Of a DNA stretch of 64,000 nucleotides, positions 51,973 through 61,177 are shown piece after piece. The translations under genes and the position numbers were made by a program. Within the stretch, counting starts at the first letter, position 1, and the number at the start of each line of letters is the position of its first letter. The stretch comes from Hufsiella arboris. GTDB lineage: Bacteria; Bacteroidota; Bacteroidia; Sphingobacteriales; Sphingobacteriaceae. Where the stretch lies: positions 85,244 through 149,243 of the forward strand of contig NZ_WVHT01000010.1 of NCBI RefSeq assembly GCF_009834875.1, given 5' to 3'. The notes below the pieces were generated by a model, which searched no databases, was not told the DNA's origin, and saw only the letters and a list, made by a program, of their open reading frames with translations.

Positions 51973-54702
51973 ATGAGCGAAGATTTAAGTCAAGATCAAT
52001 CCCCGGAAAAGGAAACCCTCCATAATGTCACACCGCTAAACGGTTTATATGAGAACTGGTTCCTGGACTATGCATCTTATGTTATCCTTGACCGTGCTGT
52101 ACCACATATTCACGATGGTTTAAAGCCGGTTCAGCGCCGGATTCTTCATTCATTAAAGGAAATGGACGACGGCCGCTTTAATAAAGCAGCTAACGTGATC
52201 GGCAATACCATGAAGTATCACCCGCATGGCGACGCTTCTATTGGCGATGCGATGGTACAGATCGGGCAGAAAAATCTTTTGATCGATACGCAGGGAAACT
52301 GGGGCGACCCGATAACCGGCGATTCGGCGGCCGCACCGCGTTATATTGAAGCCAGACTCTCGAAGTTCGCTAACGAGGTGGTATTTAATCCGGATACAAC
52401 CGAATGGCAGCTTAGCTACGACGGCCGGAACCGTGAACCGGTAACGCTCCCGGTTAAATTTCCATTATTGCTTGCACAAGGCGCGGAAGGTATCGCGGTG
52501 GGCCTTGCGACCAAGATCATGCCGCATAACTTTATCGAACTTATCGACGGGTCCATCGAAATACTGAGAGGCAATCGTCCTTCTTTACTGCCTGATTTTC
52601 CTACGGGCGGTATGGCCGATTGCTCGGCTTATAACGAAGGCTTACGTGGTGGAAAAATTCGCGTCAGGGCGAAAATCGTTGAGCGCGACAAAAAGACCCT
52701 GGCTATCACCGAAATCCCTTTTTCCACAACCACCGGCGGACTGATGGACAGCATCGTTGCCGCTAACGACAAAGGGAAGATCAAGATCAAAAAGATCGAG
52801 GATAATACAGCAAGAGACGTTGAAATTATTGTGCACCTGGCTCCCGGGATTTCGCCGGATGTGACTATTGACGCATTATATGCCTTTACGGATTGCGAGC
52901 TGTCAATCTCTCCCAATACCTGCGTGATCCGCGATGAGAAGCCTCATTTTATGAGTGTGAACGATATCCTGGTCGAGAGTACAAACAATACCCGCGAATT
53001 ATTAAGGCAGGAGCTGCAGATCAGGCTTGATGAATTGAAAGAGAAAATCTTCTTCAGTTCATTGTTAAAAATATTCATCCAGGAAGGCATGTACAAGCAT
53101 CCTGATTATGAAACGTCAGGCAACTTCGACAACGTAGTGGAGGTGCTGAACGGCCTCTTCGAACCTTTCTTCACGCAGTTTTACCGGCAGATCCTTCCTG
53201 AAGATTACAAAAAGCTCATCGATAAACCTATGAGCAGCATCACCCGCTTCGATGTAAAAAAAGCGGATGAGGTTATGAAAAATCTTGAAAATGAGATCAA
53301 AGAAGTAAAACACCACCTGCGGCATCTTACCGATTATGCGATCGACTGGTTCGAAATGCTGAAAAAGAAATTCGGCGAAGGCCGGCAGCGGAAAACGGAG
53401 CTTCGTACCTTCGACAGGGTAGAGGCCGCACAGGTTGCCCTGGCAAACGTAAAACTCTATGTGAACCGCACCGACGGGTTTATTGGTTCCGGTTTGCGCA
53501 AGGATGAGTTTGTGTGTGATTGCTCAGACCTGGACGAAATCATCGTTTTCAGGGAGGATGGTCGCTGTATCATCACCCGGGTGCAGGATAAAACCTTCGT
53601 TGGTAAAGATATTATTCACGTGGCGGTGTTTAAGAAAAACGACGAGCGCACGGTTTACAATATGATCTACAAAGATGGTCCGAGCGGGACCTCCTATATC
53701 AAACGATTTTCGGTTGTCGGGGTAACAAGGGATAAGGAGTATGATTTAACAAAAGGCGGAAAAGGTTCGAAAGTGCTCTATTTTACGGCTAATCCAAATG
53801 GTGAGGCTGAGGTTGTCAGCATTGCCTTGAAGCCGCATTCCAAGCTTCGCAAGCTGCAAATGGATATCGATTTCGCTGAGATCGCCATTAAGGGTCGTGG
53901 CTCAATGGGTAATATCGTAAGCAAGTACCCGCTTAAGAAGATAACCTTAAAATCGAAGGGCGTCTCAACACTATCAGGCCGGAAAATATGGTATGATGAA
54001 ATCCTGAAACGTCTCAATGTCGACGGCCGCGGCAAATACCTTGGCGAGTTTGACGGGGACGATAAAATTCTGACAGTTCTGTCAAACGGCAGTTATGAAC
54101 TGAGCAGTTTCGATCTCTCGAATCACTTTGACGACAAGATGATCCTCATTGAAAAGTATAATCCGGAAAAAGTATACACGATCATACATTTTGAAGGGAA
54201 GGCGAAGAATTATTTCGTTAAACGCTTCCTGTTTGAGAATACGGCGATCGGAAAACAGACGAGCCTGATCAGCGATGAGGCAGGATCAAAGCTTGTATTA
54301 ATCTCCGGCGCATCGCAACCCGTAGTAAAAGTGGATCAGCTAAAAGGAAAAACTCAAACGCCGGAAAATGTTGAACTGAACCTGGCCGACCTGATCGACG
54401 TAAAAGGCATGAAAGCTATGGGGAATCGCCTTTCGCAGCACGAGGTGCAGACGATTGAGTTGTTAACCGAACATGACGACGCGGAGGACGTGCCGGACCC
54501 TGTAGCGGAAGTTTCGTTAGAGGAGGCTGTCGAATCGGAACTGCAGGATGAAAAAGCCGAGCAGGATGTACCGCAGAAAGATGAAGAAAAGCAAGATCCG
54601 GCAGCAGAAGCTTCCGAAAAGCCCGCTAAAAAAGTTGATTTTGAAATCACCAATCCTGACGATATCGAAATAGATGATTCGGGCCAGTTAGGACTCTTTT
54701 AA
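51973..54702 (+). CDS. parC: DNA topoisomerase IV subunit A
   Basis: A 909-residue DNA-cleaving subunit. The winged-helix/tower domain has KYHPHGDASIGDAMVQ (81-96, the quinolone-determining region; Ala88 stands where E. coli GyrA has Ser83), and the catalytic Tyr124 in APRYIEARL. The C-terminal DNA-wrapping domain (about 500-800) shows irregular beta-pinwheel blades (FIGSGLRKDEF, GRCIITRVQDKTFVGKD, GRGSMGNIVSKYPLKKITL) rather than the gyrase GyrA box. A long acidic tail (about 840-890) precedes the final residues DDSGQLGLF, which match the sliding-clamp-binding pentapeptide. ATG start. Confidence 0.93.
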   Translation: MSEDLSQDQSPEKETLHNVTPLNGLYENWFLDYASYVILDRAVPHIHDGLKPVQRRILHSLKEMDDGRFNKAANVIGNTMKYHPHGDASIGDAMVQIGQKNLLIDTQGNWGDPITGDSAAAPRYIEARLSKFANEVVFNPDTTEWQLSYDGRNREPVTLPVKFPLLLAQGAEGIAVGLATKIMPHNFIELIDGSIEILRGNRPSLLPDFPTGGMADCSAYNEGLRGGKIRVRAKIVERDKKTLAITEIPFSTTTGGLMDSIVAANDKGKIKIKKIEDNTARDVEIIVHLAPGISPDVTIDALYAFTDCELSISPNTCVIRDEKPHFMSVNDILVESTNNTRELLRQELQIRLDELKEKIFFSSLLKIFIQEGMYKHPDYETSGNFDNVVEVLNGLFEPFFTQFYRQILPEDYKKLIDKPMSSITRFDVKKADEVMKNLENEIKEVKHHLRHLTDYAIDWFEMLKKKFGEGRQRKTELRTFDRVEAAQVALANVKLYVNRTDGFIGSGLRKDEFVCDCSDLDEIIVFREDGRCIITRVQDKTFVGKDIIHVAVFKKNDERTVYNMIYKDGPSGTSYIKRFSVVGVTRDKEYDLTKGGKGSKVLYFTANPNGEAEVVSIALKPHSKLRKLQMDIDFAEIAIKGRGSMGNIVSKYPLKKITLKSKGVSTLSGRKIWYDEILKRLNVDGRGKYLGEFDGDDKILTVLSNGSYELSSFDLSNHFDDKMILIEKYNPEKVYTIIHFEGKAKNYFVKRFLFENTAIGKQTSLISDEAGSKLVLISGASQPVVKVDQLKGKTQTPENVELNLADLIDVKGMKAMGNRLSQHEVQTIELLTEHDDAEDVPDPVAEVSLEEAVESELQDEKAEQDVPQKDEEKQDPAAEASEKPAKKVDFEITNPDDIEIDDSGQLGLF

Positions 54703-54753
54703 TACCAAACCTTATCACAGGGCTCTTTCTTAGGGAGTAGCCCGGGAATTTTA

Positions 54754-57700
54754 ATGAATTTGAACCTGAAGCCGCTTTATCTGCTGGCGGCGTTTTTCCT
54801 GTTTTTTTGTTCTGCGCATGCGGATACGTTCGTCGTGACCAGCAATGCCGACTCCGGTCCCGGAACTTTGCGTGAAGCCCTGACGCTGGCAGCTGCTAAC
54901 GGTTCGGCGGTTAAGGATTATATTAATTTCAATTTACCAGGAAGTACGGAAGCGGACAGAACGATTGTACTTCTTTCTGAACTGGATAATATTTCATCAA
55001 ATTTAGTAATCGATGGTTCGACACAGCCTGGCGTAGCTTTAGGTATAACAGATGCAAGAATCGAATTAAAAGCTGCTCCAAACTTCATTTCATCAGCAAT
55101 ATCTAACGTCGTAACGGGTATCAGAATTTATAACGTTAACGATATTGAACTTTACAGTCTTTATTTTAGGGGCTTTAACCAATCAAATATGGGTAGCCGC
55201 GGTACAAATATCATTGCAGGACTCTATGTTCAGTCTGTTACCAATCTCTTTTTAGGAAATTCGGGACATAAGGGTAACGTATTTGGCGATAATGATTACT
55301 CTGTAATAGGAGGTGCCAGAAATGTAGTTGTAAAATCTAATCTTCTGGGATTCGATATTTTAGGACAAGTAGTACCAAGTAAAGCAAATTCAACCTTTAC
55401 ATTTTCTGATTTAAATTTCGGTGGTGATCTGCCAGAAGATCAAAATATTCTAAGCAAATGGATCGGGATATCAGGGGATAATGTTATTATAAAAAACATT
55501 AATAAAATCCCTCCATTCACTTTGCCGCTTACTTTTATGAACCTTAATTACGATCCGCGTATTTATATTAATGGCGGTAGTAATATTACATTTAAAGATA
55601 ATACCCTTAATTTCATTTATCTGGGTTATACAACTAATTTCAATGTGGTTGGTAACAAACTTTCAAATAACGGATTTATTTCTGTGTTTAATTCTAATTA
55701 TGGAATTATAGGGGGCAGCAGTGTTAATGAAGAAAATATTATTAACTATGGTCCTGGAATATTAAACACAAACAGCAAAAATATCCAAGTGCTTCATAAC
55801 AGTATTATTTGTACTACAAATGCCTATCAGATAACTAATAATATTTCTACTCCGGAAATCAAAGTCCTCATCCATTCCACCACCGAATTTTCCGGTACCG
55901 CCACGCCCGGCTCGATCGTTAATATTTACGAAGACAATTCAAACTGTTCCATTTGCAACCCCGTGGCCTTTTACCAGCAGGTAATCGCCGACGCCAGCGG
56001 AAACTGGAAGATCACAGGCAGTTTCGCAACCAAGCGTTTCGTAGCAAACGCGACTTTTAACAATAACTCGTCAGAATTCACTCAGCCGCGGATAGACAAT
56101 GATCCGGTTTACCAGGTGATCAGTCAGCCCACCTGCGGTTTGAATAATGGAAGCATCCGGCTTGATAATTTGCATAACGTTTTGCTGGTCGAATGGTATA
56201 ATAACAATTCGCAAAATACCGTAATCGCTACAGGAGAAGAACTTCAAAACGTAGGTCCCGGAACCTATTTTGCAAAACTCCACAACGGAGCTTGCCAGAT
56301 TCGAAGTCCTTCCTATACGCTCACCAATGTCACTCCTGCAATATCCGCAAATTCGTTAACGGTAACTCAGCCTTCTTGCTCGTTGAGTAGCGGCTCGATC
56401 AACGGATTGACGGCAAGTAATTTCCAGGCGGATATTGTAACTTATAGCTGGAAAGACCAGGACGGCAATGTCGTAGGAAATACCGCTAATCTCACGCAAG
56501 TCGGCGCGGGGCAATATACACTCTACGCTTCGGCTAAAGGTTGTACCGTTCCATACGGCCCTGTTGTTCTCCAAAATATTCCGGGCCCGGAAATTGATGT
56601 TTCAAATGTTCGTATATTGCCCGGCCTCTGCGGAAATGCTACCGGTTCTATTACGGGTGTTTCAACCAGGGGGACAGGTACTTTGGCTTATCAATGGAAG
56701 CACGAAGACGGAACAAATATCGCAGGCGCGACCAATACTGATCTGACTAATGCTTTGGCAGGGAAGTATATCCTGCAGGTGAGTGATCAAAGTATTTGTT
56801 CTCCAAAATTGTCGTCGCCGATCGAGGTTCCTGAGCTGGGTACAATCACGATAACCGAATCTGCCGCACAATTACGGCAGGCGCAATGCGATGGGGCCTT
56901 AGGATCAATTACAGGATTTGCCGTTAGCGGAGCAGATCGCTACGAGTGGATCTCTGCGAATGGACAATCTATAATTACGTCATCGGCGGACCTCGTCCAT
57001 GCTGCACCTGGCAAATATCATCTCAAAGCTTCAAACGCGTATTGCGAGGCGTTCAGCGGGGAGTACGAAATATACGCTCCGATCGCTATTGACCAGTCGG
57101 CGGTTACAATTAAAGATGATGAATGCGGCAACTCTGTCGGCTTGATCAGTGGCATCAATGTCACAGGCGGAAAGCCACCATTTACATTCAAATGGACAGA
57201 TGCTTCGGGGGCTCTCTTAAACAGGCCTAACTCACCTAATGTTAATTCTCTCAGCGCCGGTACTTACACCTTAACCGTGTCCGACGCAGGTGGAAGTTGC
57301 CCGGTCAACGCAACGTTCGCGGTATCAAACTATAGGCCAGGTATCGATCTTTCATCAATGCTTGTGCAAACAGCCCGATGCGGCAAAAATGGGTCGATCA
57401 GGAGTATCCGGGCAACCGGAAAAGGTGCAATAACATATACCTGGAAAAGAGAAGACGGAACTATTGTAAGCACGAACACCGTTGCGGAACTATTGAATGC
57501 AAGTCCGGGTAAATATATCCTTGAGGTCAAAGACCAAAGTTCTTGTCCGCCTTTGCAAAGTGCTGCTATTGAAATTCCGGACCTCGGAAGTATTGCAATT
57601 TCATCATCGAATGTTCAATTGCAGCATCCCGATTGCAATCACCCATCCGGTGCAATAAACGGGCTGGCTATTACCGGCGCCACAAAATATGAATGGATAG

Positions 57701-58599
57701 ATCAGAACGGTACCTCAATTATTACACCGACGCCGAACCTGTATAATGTTAATCCGGGGAAATACTATTTGAAAGCCTCCAATCAATATTGCGATGCTGT
57801 CAGCGATGTTTATGAGATTTTAGAACCGCTTGAACTTGTTGTGAGGCATTTAAAGAAACAGGACGACGAATGCGGACATTCATCGGGATCTATAAAGGGC
57901 CTCGAAGTAACAGGAGGGCAGCCCCCATATTCTTTTACCTGGCTTGATGCCGACCAGCAATTAATCTCGACATCGGCCTCTTCAGCGGATATAAGCGGCC
58001 TGAAGGAAGGTGCTTACAATCTGATGATCACAGACAGCAGAAGAGCTTGCCAGTTGGGAATACAATTCCAGGTGAAAAATTCACAAAGCGTAGTTCCGGC
58101 GCCTTCTGCGAATGATACGCAGATCTGTTCAGCCGGTACTGCAGTGATCGCGGTAAATGCTCCTACCGCTGGTTCGTACCGCTTGTATGATGCAAAGGAG
58201 AGTGGCAAACTACTGGATGAAAATACGACAGGAACCTTCCTTGTTGATGTAAAAAGCAGTACGAAATTTTACCTTCGCGCCGTTGACGGAAGCTGTGAAA
58301 GTGCGACGGTGCAGGTTAACGTTTCCGTAAGTTCTGACGTCAAAATACCTAATACCATCACGCCGAACGGCGACGGAATTAATGATACCTGGATGATCGC
58401 TCATATCGAGAATTATCCCGGCATTAATGTCAAGGTGTTTAACCGTTATGGTTCCGTCGTTTTTAGTTCGACAGGATATAAGACACCATTTGATGGTTCG
58501 CGGAACGGACAGCCGCTTTCGGCTGGCGTTTATTATTATATCATCGACTTAAAGAAAGATTGTAAATCGCTGACGGGAAGTTTGACAGTTTTAAGATAA
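54754..58599 (+). CDS. large secreted repeat protein with type B T9SS sorting domain
   Basis: A 1281-residue exported protein: signal peptide MNLNLKPLYLLAAFFLFFCS (cleavage near AHA), then TFVVTSNADSGPGTLREAL, the start of a parallel beta-helix region (to about residue 370). An Ig-like hinge comes next (about 370-440), then a row of about eight SprB-like repeats, each with a Cys, a G-S-I step and a TYTL/KYIL strand. The C-terminal CHU_C/gliding-type sorting domain contains IPNTITPNGDGINDTW (about 1200) and ends LTGSLTVLR. It should leave through the type IX secretion system and be anchored at the cell surface; adhesion or gliding is the usual guess. Base composition changes inside the gene (see findings). 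Confidence 0.9.
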   Translation: MNLNLKPLYLLAAFFLFFCSAHADTFVVTSNADSGPGTLREALTLAAANGSAVKDYINFNLPGSTEADRTIVLLSELDNISSNLVIDGSTQPGVALGITDARIELKAAPNFISSAISNVVTGIRIYNVNDIELYSLYFRGFNQSNMGSRGTNIIAGLYVQSVTNLFLGNSGHKGNVFGDNDYSVIGGARNVVVKSNLLGFDILGQVVPSKANSTFTFSDLNFGGDLPEDQNILSKWIGISGDNVIIKNINKIPPFTLPLTFMNLNYDPRIYINGGSNITFKDNTLNFIYLGYTTNFNVVGNKLSNNGFISVFNSNYGIIGGSSVNEENIINYGPGILNTNSKNIQVLHNSIICTTNAYQITNNISTPEIKVLIHSTTEFSGTATPGSIVNIYEDNSNCSICNPVAFYQQVIADASGNWKITGSFATKRFVANATFNNNSSEFTQPRIDNDPVYQVISQPTCGLNNGSIRLDNLHNVLLVEWYNNNSQNTVIATGEELQNVGPGTYFAKLHNGACQIRSPSYTLTNVTPAISANSLTVTQPSCSLSSGSINGLTASNFQADIVTYSWKDQDGNVVGNTANLTQVGAGQYTLYASAKGCTVPYGPVVLQNIPGPEIDVSNVRILPGLCGNATGSITGVSTRGTGTLAYQWKHEDGTNIAGATNTDLTNALAGKYILQVSDQSICSPKLSSPIEVPELGTITITESAAQLRQAQCDGALGSITGFAVSGADRYEWISANGQSIITSSADLVHAAPGKYHLKASNAYCEAFSGEYEIYAPIAIDQSAVTIKDDECGNSVGLISGINVTGGKPPFTFKWTDASGALLNRPNSPNVNSLSAGTYTLTVSDAGGSCPVNATFAVSNYRPGIDLSSMLVQTARCGKNGSIRSIRATGKGAITYTWKREDGTIVSTNTVAELLNASPGKYILEVKDQSSCPPLQSAAIEIPDLGSIAISSSNVQLQHPDCNHPSGAINGLAITGATKYEWIDQNGTSIITPTPNLYNVNPGKYYLKASNQYCDAVSDVYEILEPLELVVRHLKKQDDECGHSSGSIKGLEVTGGQPPYSFTWLDADQQLISTSASSADISGLKEGAYNLMITDSRRACQLGIQFQVKNSQSVVPAPSANDTQICSAGTAVIAVNAPTAGSYRLYDAKESGKLLDENTTGTFLVDVKSSTKFYLRAVDGSCESATVQVNVSVSSDVKIPNTITPNGDGINDTWMIAHIENYPGINVKVFNRYGSVVFSSTGYKTPFDGSRNGQPLSAGVYYYIIDLKKDCKSLTGSLTVLR
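56590..58080 (+). repeat. two tandem supermodules of three SprB-like repeats
   Basis: Within the large secreted protein two consecutive blocks of about 745 bp (56590-57335 and 57336-58080) each encode the same order of three repeats. The first repeat carries AYQWKHEDGT against TYTWKREDGT. The second has GADRYEWISANGQSIIT against GATKYEWIDQNGTSIIT. The third has DDECGNSVGLISGINVTGG against DDECGHSSGSIKGLEVTGG. The block was duplicated as a unit and then diverged. Confidence 0.8.
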
Positions 58600-58623
58600 T
58601 GACCAAGAATTTGCTTACAAATC

Positions 58624-60984
58624 TTAATAGAGCTTTTCAATGTGCACCAGCTTTCCGTCGTTGTTAATCCCTTCAAGTACCAGCCTGAACTCCCGGGCGG
58701 AATCGTTGTTATAAAAATGAACATCAAAAGTCCGGCTATTTTTATCCAGGATAATGTTTGGATTCCAATAAAGCGTTGTTCGGTTGTCAACCGTTTTTAA
58801 GTCGACAGCTGTTGCATAGTCCGGTGAGAAAAATTCTTTTGCCGGAGTGTATCCCTGCAAAATTGCGTCAGGTTTTTTGTTTCCTGAATCAAAATCATAC
58901 CCTTTTCCTCTTTTTGTATAAAAAGCAATGGCACCACCTTCTACGCTGCCTCCGGGACTAAAAAAGGAACCAAATGGCGGTGGATAGATTTTCACATATT
59001 CAAAATCTGATATCGGAATGCTGCTTACATCGCTAAAAGACGATTGAAAATTATCGAGAAAAATCCGAACACCATATTGCCGCCAAGATATTGAACCATT
59101 TATTATTTTTATTCCCGGCATTTTTCCACGAACGTATTCTAATGCGGAAAGATAATTTATCCGTTGCGGATCCTGGCTGATAATAAAGCTCGTCGATACA
59201 CCGGCATCGGGTAGCCCTGCGGCATATTCCTTGTCAAGTTTTTCTATTAACGTCGGCGCTTTAGCAGTTACTTTTACTTCTTTTAACATGCTGCCCGTCT
59301 TTCTTCGCGTCTTATCTTCAGTAAGGCGTATCGAGTCGATTTTAGGAAATCGACTGGGCGCATAAATTGAATTTGCTACCGCATTATTGAAATCGGGTTG
59401 ATTGTAGCCAGTTATCAGTCCGTTGGTTAAAGTTGCTTGTATTTTATCCGGAGGTGTGAACTTCCTGTCCGGTTTAAAGAAGAAACTCGCATCTCCGTAA
59501 AATATGAGTCCGCTTTTTTGAAACTTTCCGTTTTTTAACTGCACCGGTACGAAGGTCGAATTGGAGTCGGGTGTTGAGATTATCATGCTGAGCGTCTGGT
59601 CGGCAAGCGGCTTTTTTGCCGAAGTAATGTTGCCTGTAACGTCTAAAAAATCGTCCTCAATAAGCGAATTGCTTTTATCAGGATTTGCAAATCGGTCATA
59701 TTTTCTCCAGCCATGCGTTAGCATTAACAGGTCGAGATTTTTTGTTACGCTGTCAGACCGGTTGACGAAGTAATAATAAGGGTTCACTATTTTGCCTCTC
59801 AGATCGCCGGTTAACAGCAAGCCGGATACAATATTGTCCTGCAAGGGGTGGTATTTATCCTGCCCAGCATCAACTATTGAGACTGACAAATTAGTTCGGA
59901 CAGAGTCAGTTGTTGTGATGCTCAACGCGTTTAAAGCTCGCTTTCTGGTGTTGATCGGTTGGGAATTAATCGTAACATCCGATTTGTAATTATCGTTATT
60001 TACAAAAGTGATCCGTTCGGCAACAGGTTTTGAGGAACGATCCAATACCGTGATTGTAAGAATTCCGGTTGGTAAATTTTGTGTCGGAACCACGCCGTTG
60101 ATAGCTAAATCATTGGTTAGGTCAGCGTCTGCTTTATAAACAACCGAACCATTTAGCGTAGCAACAAGCATGAAATGATTATCAGACCCCTCTTGTTTTT
60201 CTGAACGGAATAAAAAGAACTTTTTGCCTTTGTCTATGTCGTTTACATGCAGTACAATTCCCGCCGGCTTTACAAGCGGTAATGCGGTTTCGTACCTGAA
60301 CCCGGCCTTATCATACCATGATGCTTTGTATGTTTCCCCATCTTTGGGCGTTAGCGCAAATATTCCCATTCCATCGTGAGTGGTTGAGAATTTTGCCGCC
60401 ACTGAGTCTGTACCGCTTATGATTGTTCCGTGTCCATCAACCGGAAGTCCATTGGGATTTGCGATCTTAAAGGCAACAATTGAAGGCAAGCCTGCAACCA
60501 TATCGCCTCCTTCCGGAAAAAAACGGATAAGCGATCGCCCGGGTGCTTCTTTGTCGGCAGTCGGCTTTCGGCTAATAACATTAATTGGCTTGAGATAGAC
60601 AAAATCCGGAGAGTTACGGAGGATCGAAGCGGTGTATGCCCGGCAGTATATTTTCCCGGGCAAGCTGTCAGGTATGACTACGCTGCCGGAAGCTGTGGAT
60701 TCGAAAATTGGAGCGGTAACCCTCGCAATTGCTTGTCCGCTTTCATTAAGCAATTCCAGGTAAAACGACTTGCTTTGCCTTGACCTTCCTGAATTATCGA
60801 ACAGGTAAGCCTTAAACCAGATCGTATCAGCGGCCTGGTAAAAGTTTTGGTTGTAATGGATATAGATTTTTTCAGCTCCTGTCGTTTGGCTTTTTAGCGC
60901 CGGTTTATCGTCAATTGTTTGTGAATAGCAGCGAAACGCCAAAACCGGCAAAATTAAGATCACGAAGAAAATGTATTTTCTCAT
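58624..60984 (-). CDS. MG2/TonB-plug-containing exported protein
   Basis: A 786-residue exported protein (signal MRKYIFFVILILPVLAFRCYSQ). The N-terminal half has macroglobulin-like MG2 features (EKIYIHYNQNFYQAADTIWF, KAYLFDNSG, VIPDSLPGKIYCRAYT), a central part has RFFPEGGDMVAGLPSIVAFK, and the C-terminal part has a TonB plug-like segment (LKEVKVTAKAP, YVRGKMPGIKI, SWRQYGVRIFLDN). No outer-membrane beta-barrel follows. Such proteins are common in Bacteroidota, and their role, perhaps in surface complexes, is unknown. ATG start; convergent with the large secreted protein gene. Confidence 0.85.
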   Translation of the reverse strand: MRKYIFFVILILPVLAFRCYSQTIDDKPALKSQTTGAEKIYIHYNQNFYQAADTIWFKAYLFDNSGRSRQSKSFYLELLNESGQAIARVTAPIFESTASGSVVIPDSLPGKIYCRAYTASILRNSPDFVYLKPINVISRKPTADKEAPGRSLIRFFPEGGDMVAGLPSIVAFKIANPNGLPVDGHGTIISGTDSVAAKFSTTHDGMGIFALTPKDGETYKASWYDKAGFRYETALPLVKPAGIVLHVNDIDKGKKFFLFRSEKQEGSDNHFMLVATLNGSVVYKADADLTNDLAINGVVPTQNLPTGILTITVLDRSSKPVAERITFVNNDNYKSDVTINSQPINTRKRALNALSITTTDSVRTNLSVSIVDAGQDKYHPLQDNIVSGLLLTGDLRGKIVNPYYYFVNRSDSVTKNLDLLMLTHGWRKYDRFANPDKSNSLIEDDFLDVTGNITSAKKPLADQTLSMIISTPDSNSTFVPVQLKNGKFQKSGLIFYGDASFFFKPDRKFTPPDKIQATLTNGLITGYNQPDFNNAVANSIYAPSRFPKIDSIRLTEDKTRRKTGSMLKEVKVTAKAPTLIEKLDKEYAAGLPDAGVSTSFIISQDPQRINYLSALEYVRGKMPGIKIINGSISWRQYGVRIFLDNFQSSFSDVSSIPISDFEYVKIYPPPFGSFFSPGGSVEGGAIAFYTKRGKGYDFDSGNKKPDAILQGYTPAKEFFSPDYATAVDLKTVDNRTTLYWNPNIILDKNSRTFDVHFYNNDSAREFRLVLEGINNDGKLVHIEKLY

Positions 60985-61177
60985 TAACGATTTTTCGTTT
61001 TCATTGGTTACTCCCGCATTTGCAAGGCCAATGAAAGTAATAATTAATTAAGCTAATGTGAATATTTAAAGTTGAATATTTTAAATTTTTAACAATGACG
61101 CAACTTGTAGAGCCAAGTTGACGGTTTTGAGATAGCTGAATCATCGAATCTTTTCTTGCCGATTTTTTACTCCCGAC

